Part shown: positions 17,293-25,408 of the stretch, piece after piece
Layout: each line of letters opens with the position of its first letter
How positions within the stretch are numbered: position 1 is the first letter of the stretch
DNA from: an uncultured Candidatus Melainabacteria bacterium
GTDB taxonomy: Bacteria; Cyanobacteriota; Vampirovibrionia; Gastranaerophilales; Gastranaerophilaceae
Direction: 5' to 3'
Assembly (NCBI GenBank): GCA_934718135.1
Contig: CAKUZW010000003.1
Location: forward strand, 124,001-188,000
Length of the DNA: 64,000 nucleotides
Made by a program: the position numbers and the translations under genes
The notes under the pieces: generated by a model
Seen by the model: the letters and a program-made list of their open reading frames with translations, nothing else
What the model was told of the DNA's origin: nothing
Databases searched by the model: none

Positions 17293-17367
17293 TCTTTTTA
17301 TTAAGAAATATTACATTGGTTCAACGAATTAGAAAAGCCTTGCTACTCGCTGATTTTGACCTGTTCG

Positions 17368-17402
17368 TTGCATGCAAACTCTCTACAGGCATGCAATTTT
17401 CG
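17368..17402 (+). terminator. Possible terminator hairpin
   Basis: TTGCATGC / GCATGCAA (17368-17375 and 17389-17396) with a 13-nt loop and TTTT after, downstream of the acyltransferase gene. Weak U-tract. Confidence 0.45.
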
Positions 17403-17415
17403 TAACTCAAAATTG

Positions 17416-17431
17416 TTTATATAAATACAGG
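17416..17431 (+). promoter_or_regulatory. Shared 16-bp upstream box, copy 1
   Basis: TTTATATAAATACAGG, identical to 18757-18772. Located 31 nt before ATG 17463, so probably a -10 region or operator common to the two genes. Confidence 0.5.
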
Positions 17432-17462
17432 GAAACGAAAATAAAGAAACGGGGAAAAGAAA

Positions 17463-18587
17463 ATGGCAGTTACAAATGCTTCAATTGCGAACATTCCTTT
17501 TTGGCCTTATTTGCCAATGATGTATACAAACTATGGTGGAGACCAACAAATTAGTACAATTCCATCATACATAGGTTATAATTTGGGAATGTCTTTCAAT
17601 CCGGCTGCTCAAGCAACTTGGGGTAATCCTATGATTAACGCAGGTCAACAAATTCCTTCTGCAAATGTTGATCAAGGTGCAATTTTGAGAACCGCTCAAG
17701 GGTTGTTGGCTCCGGCATTAAATCAATTAACTAGCCAAAATCTTAATACTTGTATAAATAATATTACCGCTGTTAAAGCAAGATTGAATTCTAAAATGCA
17801 AGCCGAAGGAACAACAGAAGCTGATAAGGCTAAAATTCAAAACATTTTAGAGCAATTGAAAGAATATGAAGATAAGTTGGCAAAAATCAAGGAGTCAAGT
17901 GATTTGGATCCGCAAACAGCTTATCAACAAGTTAGTGAAATTGAATCTGGAGTTAACAAACTTGTTAGAGAAGCAATTACTCTAATTAATGGTGGTTCAG
18001 CTTCTTCAACTACATCAACTACAGGTTCAACAGACTCTACAGGCTCAACAGGAACAACTTCAACAACTGGAGATACTTCAACTCCTGCTAGCACTTCAAC
18101 AAGCACATCAACTACTACTTCTCCATCTCAGGGTGCAAGCAATAATGTAGATGATTTTAGCACTGATGTGAAAGCTGCTGTTGATCAGTTCTATGATGCA
18201 ATCAATGGTTGGGGAACTGATGATGCGAAAATGGAAGAAGTCTTAAATTCAGTTAATAAAGATAATATAATGGACTTGGCATTGGGTTGGAACAAATACC
18301 ACTCAGGTGAAAAAGGTGAATCATTTATAGAAGCCTTTATGTGGGATGCCGATGCTTCTCAAAAGAAAACTTATGGAAAACAAATAGCTCGTGCTCTTAG
18401 AGATAAAGCTGAAGAATTAGGAATTTATGACGAATGTCGAGCTGACTTTGCCGCAATTGACAAAGAAATGGGCAGTTGGTTCTGGGTAAGCAACGATGTT
18501 TCTAAAAATTATGACAATATCATAGCTAAGATTGCTGAAAAAATGGGCAGCAGTTATGGTAGACCAATGAGTAAAGGAGAATCATAA
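17463..18587 (+). CDS. Unknown protein with coiled coil, Ser/Thr-rich linker and annexin-like repeat
   Basis: 374 aa, no signal peptide. Residues 1-60 are aromatic and Asn/Pro-rich; about 75-175 form helices with coiled-coil character (KAKIQNILEQLKEYEDKLAK). About 178-228 is a Ser/Thr/Gly linker of tandem TST/GST units. The C-terminal 145 residues start VDQFYDAINGWGTDDAKMEE, which resembles the annexin repeat core (LYxAxxGxGTDExxI), then more helices. Calcium or membrane binding is an inference from that single match. Possibly an exported or surface protein. Confidence 0.7.
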   Translation: MAVTNASIANIPFWPYLPMMYTNYGGDQQISTIPSYIGYNLGMSFNPAAQATWGNPMINAGQQIPSANVDQGAILRTAQGLLAPALNQLTSQNLNTCINNITAVKARLNSKMQAEGTTEADKAKIQNILEQLKEYEDKLAKIKESSDLDPQTAYQQVSEIESGVNKLVREAITLINGGSASSTTSTTGSTDSTGSTGTTSTTGDTSTPASTSTSTSTTTSPSQGASNNVDDFSTDVKAAVDQFYDAINGWGTDDAKMEEVLNSVNKDNIMDLALGWNKYHSGEKGESFIEAFMWDADASQKKTYGKQIARALRDKAEELGIYDECRADFAAIDKEMGSWFWVSNDVSKNYDNIIAKIAEKMGSSYGRPMSKGES

Positions 18588-18681
18588 GAAAAATTTTAAT
18601 CATATATTCCTCAAGAAAGTAAAGTAAAAGAAGATGAAAGTGAAATTCATTAAAGGTTAGTATAGTTAGTGTAGAAATATT

Positions 18682-18712
18682 GTCCTGCAAAATTTTGCAG
18701 GACTTTTCTTTT
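18682..18712 (+). terminator. Terminator
   Basis: Perfect 22-bp palindrome GTCCTGCAAAA/TTTTGCAGGAC (18682-18703) followed by TTTTCTTTT. Confidence 0.8.
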
Positions 18713-18756
18713 ATGAATATTTGTAACAAAAAAGCAATTAATTTTTCAAAAAATCC

Positions 18757-18772
18757 TTTATATAAATACAGG
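18757..18772 (+). promoter_or_regulatory. Shared 16-bp upstream box, copy 2
   Basis: TTTATATAAATACAGG, identical to 17416-17431, 19 nt before ATG 18792. Confidence 0.5.
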
Positions 18773-18791
18773 AAATTCAAAAGGGATAACT

Positions 18792-19259
18792 ATGGGTATT
18801 TCGATAGACAAAATTATATCTGAAAATGAATTTAGATTTGGAACATCTGACAATGCTGTTCGTTTGCGAAATATTTATGGGCAAAACGGGTACAAAAAAT
18901 ATGTTGCAAAACAAAACAGTGTTATGGCAAAATCCGATTTGACAAACCCTATTGCAAAATCAAAAGAAGAATATACTTTAGCTAAAAAGTCAGATTATTA
19001 TGCCGCGTTGGCACAGTTCAATAAAGCCTCAAATATTTGGAATGAATACAAATCAACATATAATTCTAATTTAAACACTTTGAGAACTCAAAATAACGGA
19101 ATATCTTTAACAGGAACTCAAAAACAATCTGCTCTTGTGGGTTCAGGTGATGGTGCGGTTTCTGCTTTTGCAAATTTCAACAAAGCTCAATCCGAAGTTG
19201 ATTATCGTTTGAGTTTATACAATGATGCAACTCATTCCGGCATGAATTATTTGTCTTAA
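18792..19259 (+). CDS. Unknown 155-aa protein
   Basis: No signal peptide, membrane helix or known motif. Largely helical and polar; two similar stretches, YYAALAQFNKASNIWNEY and SAFANFNKAQSEVDYRL, look like an internal repeat of a helix pair. AAAAGGGATAACT precedes the ATG. It shares its upstream box with the annexin-like gene before it, so the two are probably regulated together. Confidence 0.65.
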   Translation: MGISIDKIISENEFRFGTSDNAVRLRNIYGQNGYKKYVAKQNSVMAKSDLTNPIAKSKEEYTLAKKSDYYAALAQFNKASNIWNEYKSTYNSNLNTLRTQNNGISLTGTQKQSALVGSGDGAVSAFANFNKAQSEVDYRLSLYNDATHSGMNYLS

Positions 19260-19310
19260 TGCTTCGTAACTTCATGTATTGATTTTTTTCTTTGAACATA
19301 TTATTATTTC

Positions 19311-19346
19311 CTTGTAGAGTGCTTACGCCAATAATCACTCAACAAG
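19311..19346 (+). promoter_or_regulatory. rpsO leader hairpin
   Basis: CTTGT-A-GAGTG / CACTC-A-ACAAG (19311-19321 and 19336-19346), 16 nt before the rpsO ATG and next to its Shine-Dalgarno (AAAGGAAA). Its position suits S15 autoregulation; this is inference from the known biology of rpsO. Confidence 0.5.
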
Positions 19347-19362
19347 AAAAGGAAAAACTAAT

Positions 19363-19632
19363 ATGTCAATTAACTTGAAAAACAAATCTGAAATCGTTAA
19401 AACTTACGGTAAAAATGAAAAAGATACCGGTTCTTCAGCAGTTCAAATCGCTATGATGACTCAAAAAATCAGCGAATTAACTGAACACCTAAAATCTAAC
19501 AAAAAAGATTTCGCTACAAAAAGAGGTCTTTTGATGATGGTAGGTAAAAGAAAGAGATTATTAGCTTATGTTAAATCTCAAAATCTTGACGAATACAGAG
19601 AATTGATTAAAAAATTAGGTATCAGAGGTTAA
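19363..19632 (+). CDS. rpsO: 30S ribosomal protein S15
   Basis: 89 aa, standard length. Four-helix S15 with GSSAVQIAMMTQKISELTEH, KDFATKRGLLMMVGKRKRLL and C-terminal YRELIKKLGIRG. AAGAAAAGGAAAAACT precedes the ATG. Monocistronic, with a strong terminator. No pnp gene follows. Confidence 0.98.
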   Translation: MSINLKNKSEIVKTYGKNEKDTGSSAVQIAMMTQKISELTEHLKSNKKDFATKRGLLMMVGKRKRLLAYVKSQNLDEYRELIKKLGIRG

Positions 19633-19652
19633 TCTGATAAAGTTTTTTAAAT

Positions 19653-19690
19653 AAAGACCGACTCATTTGAGTCGGTCTTTATTTTATTAT
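19653..19690 (+). terminator. rpsO terminator
   Basis: Perfect 13-bp stem AAAGACCGACTCA / TGAGTCGGTCTTT with loop TT, followed by ATTTTATT. Confidence 0.9.
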
Positions 19691-19701
19691 AATACTAATT
19701 A

Positions 19702-19738
19702 AAAAAGCTCATACCTATTTTATAAGTACGAGCTTTTT
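19702..19738 (-). terminator. Terminator of gene 19758
   Basis: AAAAAGCTC (19702-19710) pairs with GAGCTTTTT (19730-19738); the A-run gives a U-tract on the minus strand. Confidence 0.7.
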
Positions 19739-19757
19739 ATATATTTTTTTAATTGAT

Positions 19758-20108
19758 TTAGAAAGGTTTTGTTTGGTTTAATTTCAAACGAAGTTCTCTA
19801 AATCTTGAAATATCTTCTTGAGTTTTTCCTGAATCCTTAAATACGGCTTGTGTTGTAGGGTGAACCATTAGTACATAGTCCATGTGGATTTCTAAGAAAT
19901 TATATCTGCGTGGAGATTGGTTTCCTACGCGAGGGTAAATTTCGGCATTTGTTACAGCCAAAAATCTTCTTTCTTTATCGTTCAAAAGGTCAGTAAGTTC
20001 TCTGTTTGTGTTTGTGTATTTTGAAACGTGAACTACACCTTTGATATCGTGGTCTGCTGTCAAAATTGTTACTTCTATTGGAACTGTATCACTGTGTTTT
20101 GCTGCCAT
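19758..20108 (-). CDS. Unknown 116-aa beta-rich protein
   Basis: Soluble, no signal peptide. Strand-rich start (VPIEVTILTADHDIKGVVHV) followed by TNRELTDLLNDKERRFLAVT and HMDYVLMVHPTTQ. The pattern of a short strand pair, a loop with 'LTDLLN', then strands resembles small conserved proteins of unknown function with a barrel-like fold. AAGGAAAGAGAA precedes the ATG. Own terminator; no operon partner. Confidence 0.6.
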   Translation of the reverse strand: MAAKHSDTVPIEVTILTADHDIKGVVHVSKYTNTNRELTDLLNDKERRFLAVTNAEIYPRVGNQSPRRYNFLEIHMDYVLMVHPTTQAVFKDSGKTQEDISRFRELRLKLNQTKPF

Positions 20109-20190
20109 TTTTGTTCTCTTTCCTTATCTCTTCTTAATTTTCAGTATATTATATTTTGACTGAATTGTCTATATGTTAAATTTTAGCAAC

Positions 20191-21048
20191 TTATCTTCCA
20201 AATCTTCCGCCATAAACTTCGTGAACATCAACAACCGATACAAATGCTTTTGGGTCAATTTCTTTAATTATATCAAGCATTTTAGGAAGTTCCAAACGAG
20301 AAATTACACAGTAAATTAAGTCTTTATCTTGACCTGTATAACCACCAATTCCTTGCAAATAAGTTACACTGATATCCAGTCTTTCGATTAGTTGTTCACC
20401 GATAGCAGAAGCATTATCACTAATTATTCGAACTGATTTTGAACTGTTAAAGCCTTCCATAACGGTATCAATTACTTTTGATGCAATAAAATACGTCATA
20501 ATGGAATACATCGCACTTTCCCAACTGAAAACTTTTCCTGCAACTAAGTAAATGAACACGTTTATACCCATTATGAATTCACCGACAGAACATCCGAACT
20601 TTTTTGATACAACAAGTGATAACATTTCTGTTCCGTCTAAAGAGCCTTCATGTTTTAGAATAATTCCAACACCAAGTCCTAAAATAATTCCGCCAAATAC
20701 TGTTGCTAAAAGTAAATCTTGGGTAACTTTATAGTGGTGAAAAATGTTTAAAAATAGAGCTAAGATTATGTTTGCAAAAGCGGTTTGAATAACAAACTTC
20801 CCGCCCATTTTTTTGAACGCCATAATGATGAATGGAGTATTCAAAATAAGGATTAAAAGCCCTAAATTCCATTTTGTGATATGGCTCACAATCATTGAAA
20901 TACCGATAACTCCGCCATCAATGATGTTGTTTGGAACTAAAAAAGATTCAAGAGCAAATGCGGTAATTATTGCTCCTATAGTTAGAAAAATTAGGTTTTT
21001 AGCAATATTTACAAATTGATTTCCTTTTGAGTCAATATTTTTAGCCAT
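20191..21048 (-). CDS. YitT family membrane protein
   Basis: 285 aa. Five or six membrane helices with the family's FALESFLVPNNIIDGGVIGI and GLGVGIILKHEGSLDGTEML, then the C-terminal soluble DUF2179 domain (VRIISDNASAIGEQLIERLD). Members are of unknown function, possibly transporters. It begins 1 nt after the cdaA stop, so is translated with cdaA and lysA. Confidence 0.9.
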   Translation of the reverse strand: MAKNIDSKGNQFVNIAKNLIFLTIGAIITAFALESFLVPNNIIDGGVIGISMIVSHITKWNLGLLILILNTPFIIMAFKKMGGKFVIQTAFANIILALFLNIFHHYKVTQDLLLATVFGGIILGLGVGIILKHEGSLDGTEMLSLVVSKKFGCSVGEFIMGINVFIYLVAGKVFSWESAMYSIMTYFIASKVIDTVMEGFNSSKSVRIISDNASAIGEQLIERLDISVTYLQGIGGYTGQDKDLIYCVISRLELPKMLDIIKEIDPKAFVSVVDVHEVYGGRFGR

Positions 21049-21049
21049 A

Positions 21050-21952
21050 TTATTTCTCGTTTTTCTTAGTAATTAGTTTTTCCAAATTGAATATTTGTTT
21101 CTTTTCCGGTTGTTCATTCGTTTTATAACCGAGAATTTTTTCTAAATCAGCTTTTAGTGTTGGAATATCATCATATTTTTTTAATGCTCCGTCTAAAGTT
21201 ATTGAAACATCTCCGGTTTCTTCTGAAACAACAAGGCATGCAGCATTACTTGATTCGGTCATTCCGATAGCTGCTCTATGACGAGTTCCGTATTTCCAAC
21301 TAAGTTTTGGGTCATCCGTTAGAGGAAGCAAAACTCCGGCTGATATAATTTTTGTTCCGCTAATTACGATAGCACCATCGTGTAGTGGAGTGTTTACGTG
21401 GAAGATTGTTAGCAAAAGTTCTGTGGATACATCAGCGTTTAGTATTGTTCCAACATCGTGGTAAGTGTTACTTAAATCGTTTTGGAATACAATTAATGCT
21501 CCGGTGTGAGATTTTGATAGGTATTTAACCGCTTCAATAATCTCTTTTATTACATCAATTGATTTGTTATCTTCTTTTTTCTTTCCGTTGTCAAAAAGAC
21601 GTTTGAAGAAATCAACTTGTCCCAAGTAACCCAAAAATCTGCGAAGTTCCGGTTGGAAGATTACAATCAAACTCAATGCAACAAGTGTAACTATTGAACG
21701 AATAAATACTCCCAAAATTGTTAAATCAACAGCGATAAGGATTTCGCTCAAAATCCACAAGAATACCAACACAATTGCACCTTTGACAAATTTTTCCGAA
21801 TGAGTATTTTTGATAAATTTTTGGTAAAAAATCATTAAAATTGCAACGATAATTAAAACTTCAAACGTATTTTTCCACCCAAATGTATCTTTGATATACA
21901 AATGCCAGTTTCCTATAAAGTTTTGAAGTAATAAAAATATCTCGTCTTTCAT
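21050..21952 (-). CDS. cdaA: Diadenylate cyclase CdaA
   Basis: Makes the second messenger c-di-AMP from two ATP at the inner membrane. 300 aa: three N-terminal membrane helices (about residues 28-100), a linker, and the DAC domain with DGA at 192-194 (PLHDGAIVI) and RHR at 224-226 (YGTRHRAAIGMTE). No CdaR gene follows, unlike Firmicutes; yitT does. The ATG overlaps the lysA stop by 1 nt. Confidence 0.93.
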   Translation of the reverse strand: MKDEIFLLLQNFIGNWHLYIKDTFGWKNTFEVLIIVAILMIFYQKFIKNTHSEKFVKGAIVLVFLWILSEILIAVDLTILGVFIRSIVTLVALSLIVIFQPELRRFLGYLGQVDFFKRLFDNGKKKEDNKSIDVIKEIIEAVKYLSKSHTGALIVFQNDLSNTYHDVGTILNADVSTELLLTIFHVNTPLHDGAIVISGTKIISAGVLLPLTDDPKLSWKYGTRHRAAIGMTESSNAACLVVSEETGDVSITLDGALKKYDDIPTLKADLEKILGYKTNEQPEKKQIFNLEKLITKKNEK

Positions 21953-23280
21953 TATTTTAACCTATCCGGAATTATGTCGTGCGAAATTAAATCGTCCAAA
22001 GTTTCTCTTTTTATAATAACTTCGGATTGTGAATTGTTAACAAGTACCATTGCAGGTTTTTGCACCCTATTGTAGTTTGACGCCATTGAATAATTGTATG
22101 CTCCTGTGTTATAAACGCATAGAATATCCCCTTCAACAGGTGTCGGAAGTTCAATATCTTTAATCAGAATATCTCCTGATTCACAATATCTTCCTGCAAC
22201 TGTAACTTTTTCTAATTCATTATCATCTTTTTTGTTTGCTATTTGTGCAAAATATTCAGCCTGATACATTGAAGGGCGTGGATTGTCAGCCATTCCGCCA
22301 TCAACTGCAATATATTTTGTTCCATGCGGAACTTGTTTTGAACTTCCTATTGAATAAAGAGTTACCCCTGATGTAGAAATAATACTTCTCCCAGGTTCTA
22401 AAAATACTGTTGGAGGTTCAATATTATACTTTTCAATAACTTCATTGAGCTTATTTATAATGATTTCGCCAATTTCATAAGTTGAAGGTGGGATATCTTT
22501 TTCTGTATATTTTACGCCTAAACCTCCGCCGATATTGATTTCATCAAGTTTAAGCCCAAATTTTTCATCAAGCCTTGCGATTTCTTTTACTAAAATTTCA
22601 ATCTCATCAGGATAAATGCTTGTTTCAAAGATTTGTGAACCTATATGAGCGTGAAGTCCATGAAGTTTTAAATTTTTATATTCATCCAAAATCAATTCAA
22701 CCGCTTCATCAATTTGAGTAAGGTCAAAACCGAATTTTGAATCTAAATGACCGGTTTGAATGTATTCGTGGGTATGGCATTCAATTCCGGGAGTAATTCT
22801 TAATAGAATATCAACAGTTTTGTTTTTATTTTGAGCAATTTCGTTAAGCAGGGCAAGTTCTAAGAAGTTGTCCACAGAAATTCTGCCAACTCCTAATTCT
22901 ACTGCCATTGTTAATTCATCATAGGATTTGTTGCTTCCGTTAAATAAAACGTGGCTCATATCAATGCCTGTTTTATAAACAGTGTAGATTTCGCCACCGG
23001 AAACAGTGTCAAACCCAAACCCTTCACTATCCACAATTTTTGCTATTGCACTTGTGCAAAGAGCTTTTGAAGCGTACATCATGTGAGTTTTAGAGTATTT
23101 CGCAAATGCTTTTTTGTAATCTTGGCAAATTGAACGCAAAGTTGCTTCATCAATTACGTATAAAGGAGTTGAATATTTTTCTGCCAAATCAACTAAATCA
23201 CAGCCACCGATTTCAATATTTCCGGCGTTATTAATTTTTGTTGTAATCGGTTTTTGAAATTGGTTAGTGCTTGATGTCAT
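21952..23280 (-). CDS. lysA: Diaminopimelate decarboxylase
   Basis: Last step of lysine synthesis, PLP-dependent. 442 aa. PLP Lys in MMYASKALCT, glycine loop in EINIGGGLGVKYTEKD, GRSIIS in EPGRSIISTSG, and substrate residues in GRYCESGD and NTGAYNYSMASNYN. TAAGGAGCAAAA precedes the ATG, with TATAAT further up. First gene of lysA-cdaA-yitT. Confidence 0.96.
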   Translation of the reverse strand: MTSSTNQFQKPITTKINNAGNIEIGGCDLVDLAEKYSTPLYVIDEATLRSICQDYKKAFAKYSKTHMMYASKALCTSAIAKIVDSEGFGFDTVSGGEIYTVYKTGIDMSHVLFNGSNKSYDELTMAVELGVGRISVDNFLELALLNEIAQNKNKTVDILLRITPGIECHTHEYIQTGHLDSKFGFDLTQIDEAVELILDEYKNLKLHGLHAHIGSQIFETSIYPDEIEILVKEIARLDEKFGLKLDEINIGGGLGVKYTEKDIPPSTYEIGEIIINKLNEVIEKYNIEPPTVFLEPGRSIISTSGVTLYSIGSSKQVPHGTKYIAVDGGMADNPRPSMYQAEYFAQIANKKDDNELEKVTVAGRYCESGDILIKDIELPTPVEGDILCVYNTGAYNYSMASNYNRVQKPAMVLVNNSQSEVIIKRETLDDLISHDIIPDRLK

Positions 23281-23358
23281 TTTTGCTCCTTAACTGTGAT
23301 ATGGCTATATTATAATATCATATTTTGTCCAAAAAATATAGGGGGAATTTTGATGAAT

Positions 23359-23682
23359 TTAGTAAGAAAAATATTTGTCAAAATCGACATCATCGAAACT
23401 GCACAAAAGCATAAATGTTTCATCATCTTCATCCATTCTTTGAAAATTGTATTCATTAAACTTCCAATATTTGGGATTTATGCCCTTGACTCTAACAATG
23501 TCTTTGTCTTTTAGAATATTTAACTTCTTTTTTACAACGTCAAGAGGAAGATTGACGAGTTTGGCTAATTCAACAGCGGTTATGCCCTCATCAGATGAAC
23601 ATTTTTCGGGGGTCAAAAACATCAACTCCAGCCCAACTGCCTTGAGTGCCTTGTCTTCTTCATTTTGAGTGTAATTATCCAT
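23359..23682 (-). CDS. Small winged-helix protein
   Basis: 107 aa. The middle looks like a winged helix: GITAVELAKLVNLPLDVVKK (helix-turn-helix) then a basic strand KDIVRVKGINPKYWKFN. Acidic N- and C-terminal tails. It could be a DNA-binding regulator; no target is indicated. It is transcribed alone between lysA and the CDP-glycerol transferase gene. Confidence 0.6.
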   Translation of the reverse strand: MDNYTQNEEDKALKAVGLELMFLTPEKCSSDEGITAVELAKLVNLPLDVVKKKLNILKDKDIVRVKGINPKYWKFNEYNFQRMDEDDETFMLLCSFDDVDFDKYFSY

Positions 23683-23739
23683 GTTATTATGATAACTGAA
23701 ACATATCGCTAAGATATCCTTTATATAGAGGAAAAGTTT

Positions 23740-24978
23740 TTACTTCATAATTTCTTCAATCAACGATACAACATTTTCTGATGCATTTCCTTTTTCAATA
23801 CATCCTTTGTCATCTAAAAATTGTTGAACTTTTCTTTGATAAGAATTTATATCAAAATCTTTAATATTTTGCCTTAACACCTCATTGTTTTCTGCAATTG
23901 GGAAAGGTGTTTTTGATAGCGGATAATACAATCCTCTATTTGTGTCAAAATCTTTTTGATCTGTTGCATAAATAAATGCAGGCTTTTTGCTCAATATAAA
24001 GTCAAAAATGCAACTTGAATAATCTGTGATTGCAATATCCGCAGATACTAATAATTCTTGGATATCAGGGTATTCTGAAACATTTATAATAAAATCTTTC
24101 ATCGGAATTAATTGTTGTGAATATTTTAATAAGTTTGGATGCATTCTAACTAATATCACCCAATCCCCACCAAATTTCTCTTTAACAGTTTCCAACAATT
24201 CTGTATATTCCAGCCCATAACAATAAAGTTTGTAATCATCTCTGAATGACGGTACATACAGCAATATCTTTTTATCTTTATCAATTCCTAATTCTTTATA
24301 AAGTTTTTCTTTAATGTGTTCTGTATTTTTGAAAAATATATCATTTCTTGGGTGACCAAGTTCTAAAATTTCTCCATGTCCCCAAAAATTCTTTTTATAA
24401 ATGTCTGTTTCAAATTTGCTATTTGATATTAAATAGTCTATCATCTGGGCATCTTCTATTCCAAAAGGCACCCAATCATTTATAACTTCTGTTAACTTGG
24501 AATCCATTCCAACTTTTTTTATGCCCAATGAGCCATGCCATGTTTGAATATAGTATTGATTGTCTCTTTTTTGTAAGCCTTTTCGAATATGATAAAGTTT
24601 TCTTTGATTATCAATCCATATTTTTGCGGTAGCTAATTCGTATAATGCTTTTGGTGATTTGAAGTCCACTATCTTAATGCAATCAGGCATATTGTCGGTA
24701 TTGATATAATTTGAACACTTATTAACTAACCAAACAAGTTTGTATGGCAAATGTTTTTCTATTATTTTTTCTGCAATATATTTTGAATTACAGCCAAAAC
24801 CTCCACCTTTGAAGTTGCAAAAAACTATCTTATTATTATCAATTGGAAGTAATCCATATTTAGTATTAAAAATCTTACGGCTATCTATCGTAATTGGAAC
24901 TCCTAAAAATCGTATAATTTTATGTCCCGGATTATTTGTTATTGAAAATATTTTTTCCAATTTTGATAATTCTTTCAT
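23740..24978 (-). CDS. CDP-glycerol glycerophosphotransferase family protein (TagB/TagF-like)
   Basis: 412 aa, peripheral membrane glycosyltransferase-like enzyme that transfers polyol phosphate from CDP-glycerol to an envelope polymer. Family motifs: YYIQTWHGSLGIKKVG, ILELGHPRNDIFF, ILLYVPSFRD, VRMHPNL and ITDYSSCIFDFILSKKPAF. It lacks the N-terminal glycosyltransferase part of long TagF proteins. In a Gram-negative-type cell the product may be a capsule or O-chain decoration rather than teichoic acid. Isolated gene, and base composition is even lower in GC, which would fit transfer. Confidence 0.88.
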   Translation of the reverse strand: MKELSKLEKIFSITNNPGHKIIRFLGVPITIDSRKIFNTKYGLLPIDNNKIVFCNFKGGGFGCNSKYIAEKIIEKHLPYKLVWLVNKCSNYINTDNMPDCIKIVDFKSPKALYELATAKIWIDNQRKLYHIRKGLQKRDNQYYIQTWHGSLGIKKVGMDSKLTEVINDWVPFGIEDAQMIDYLISNSKFETDIYKKNFWGHGEILELGHPRNDIFFKNTEHIKEKLYKELGIDKDKKILLYVPSFRDDYKLYCYGLEYTELLETVKEKFGGDWVILVRMHPNLLKYSQQLIPMKDFIINVSEYPDIQELLVSADIAITDYSSCIFDFILSKKPAFIYATDQKDFDTNRGLYYPLSKTPFPIAENNEVLRQNIKDFDINSYQRKVQQFLDDKGCIEKGNASENVVSLIEEIMK

Positions 24979-25090
24979 TGCACCTCCAAGCTATCCTAAT
25001 TGAGTGTATCATGAAATTTTAAACATGCAATACATGGCTATTTCTGTATTGTAGGTATATTTCTACTATCGGATAGTTTATATTTTAAAA

Positions 25091-25106
25091 TAAGGTATCT
25101 TAATAT
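25091..25106 (+). promoter_or_regulatory. Promoter box of XRE gene 25114
   Basis: TAAGGTATCTTAATAT, 14/16 identical to 11309-11324. It includes a possible -10 (TATCTT) and lies just before the ATG; TATAAT overlaps at 25104-25109. Confidence 0.4.
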
Positions 25107-25113
25107 AATAATT

Positions 25114-25350
25114 ATGGGCAAACGAGCTTATAAGTACGATAAAGTTTTATGTAGAAAATTTGGCAAGAATGTTGCAAATTTTAGAAAAGATGCTAATATT
25201 ACTCAAGAAGAATTAGCGTTTAGGGCAAATATTTCTCCAAGCTATTTAAGTGCTATTGAGCGTGGAATTACAGATACAACGATTTCTACATTAAAAAGAT
25301 TGAGTAAAGCCTTGGAACATAATATAACGGATTTTTTTAATTTCAAATAA
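25114..25350 (+). CDS. XRE-family transcriptional regulator
   Basis: 78 aa, one Cro/C1 HTH domain: NVANFRKDANITQEELAFRA (helices 1-2), NISPSYLSAIERGITDTTIS (recognition helix) and LKRLSKALEHNITDFFNF. There is no Shine-Dalgarno. Divergent from the CDP-glycerol transferase gene, which it may regulate. Confidence 0.88.
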   Translation: MGKRAYKYDKVLCRKFGKNVANFRKDANITQEELAFRANISPSYLSAIERGITDTTISTLKRLSKALEHNITDFFNFK

Positions 25351-25380
25351 AAAAGGTCAACAAAACAAGTTGACCTTTTT
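25350..25380. terminator. Bidirectional terminator
   Basis: 12-bp stem AAAAAGGTCAAC / GTTGACCTTTTT with loop AAAACAA between convergent XRE and ROK genes. Confidence 0.85.
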
Positions 25381-25408
25381 ATTTTTATATTTAATTAAAA
25401 ATATAATT

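Noticed and set aside
23296..23514. Plus-strand frame with GGGGGAATTTTG before ATG
   Set aside because: It is antisense to the winged-helix gene, which has the better coding pattern.
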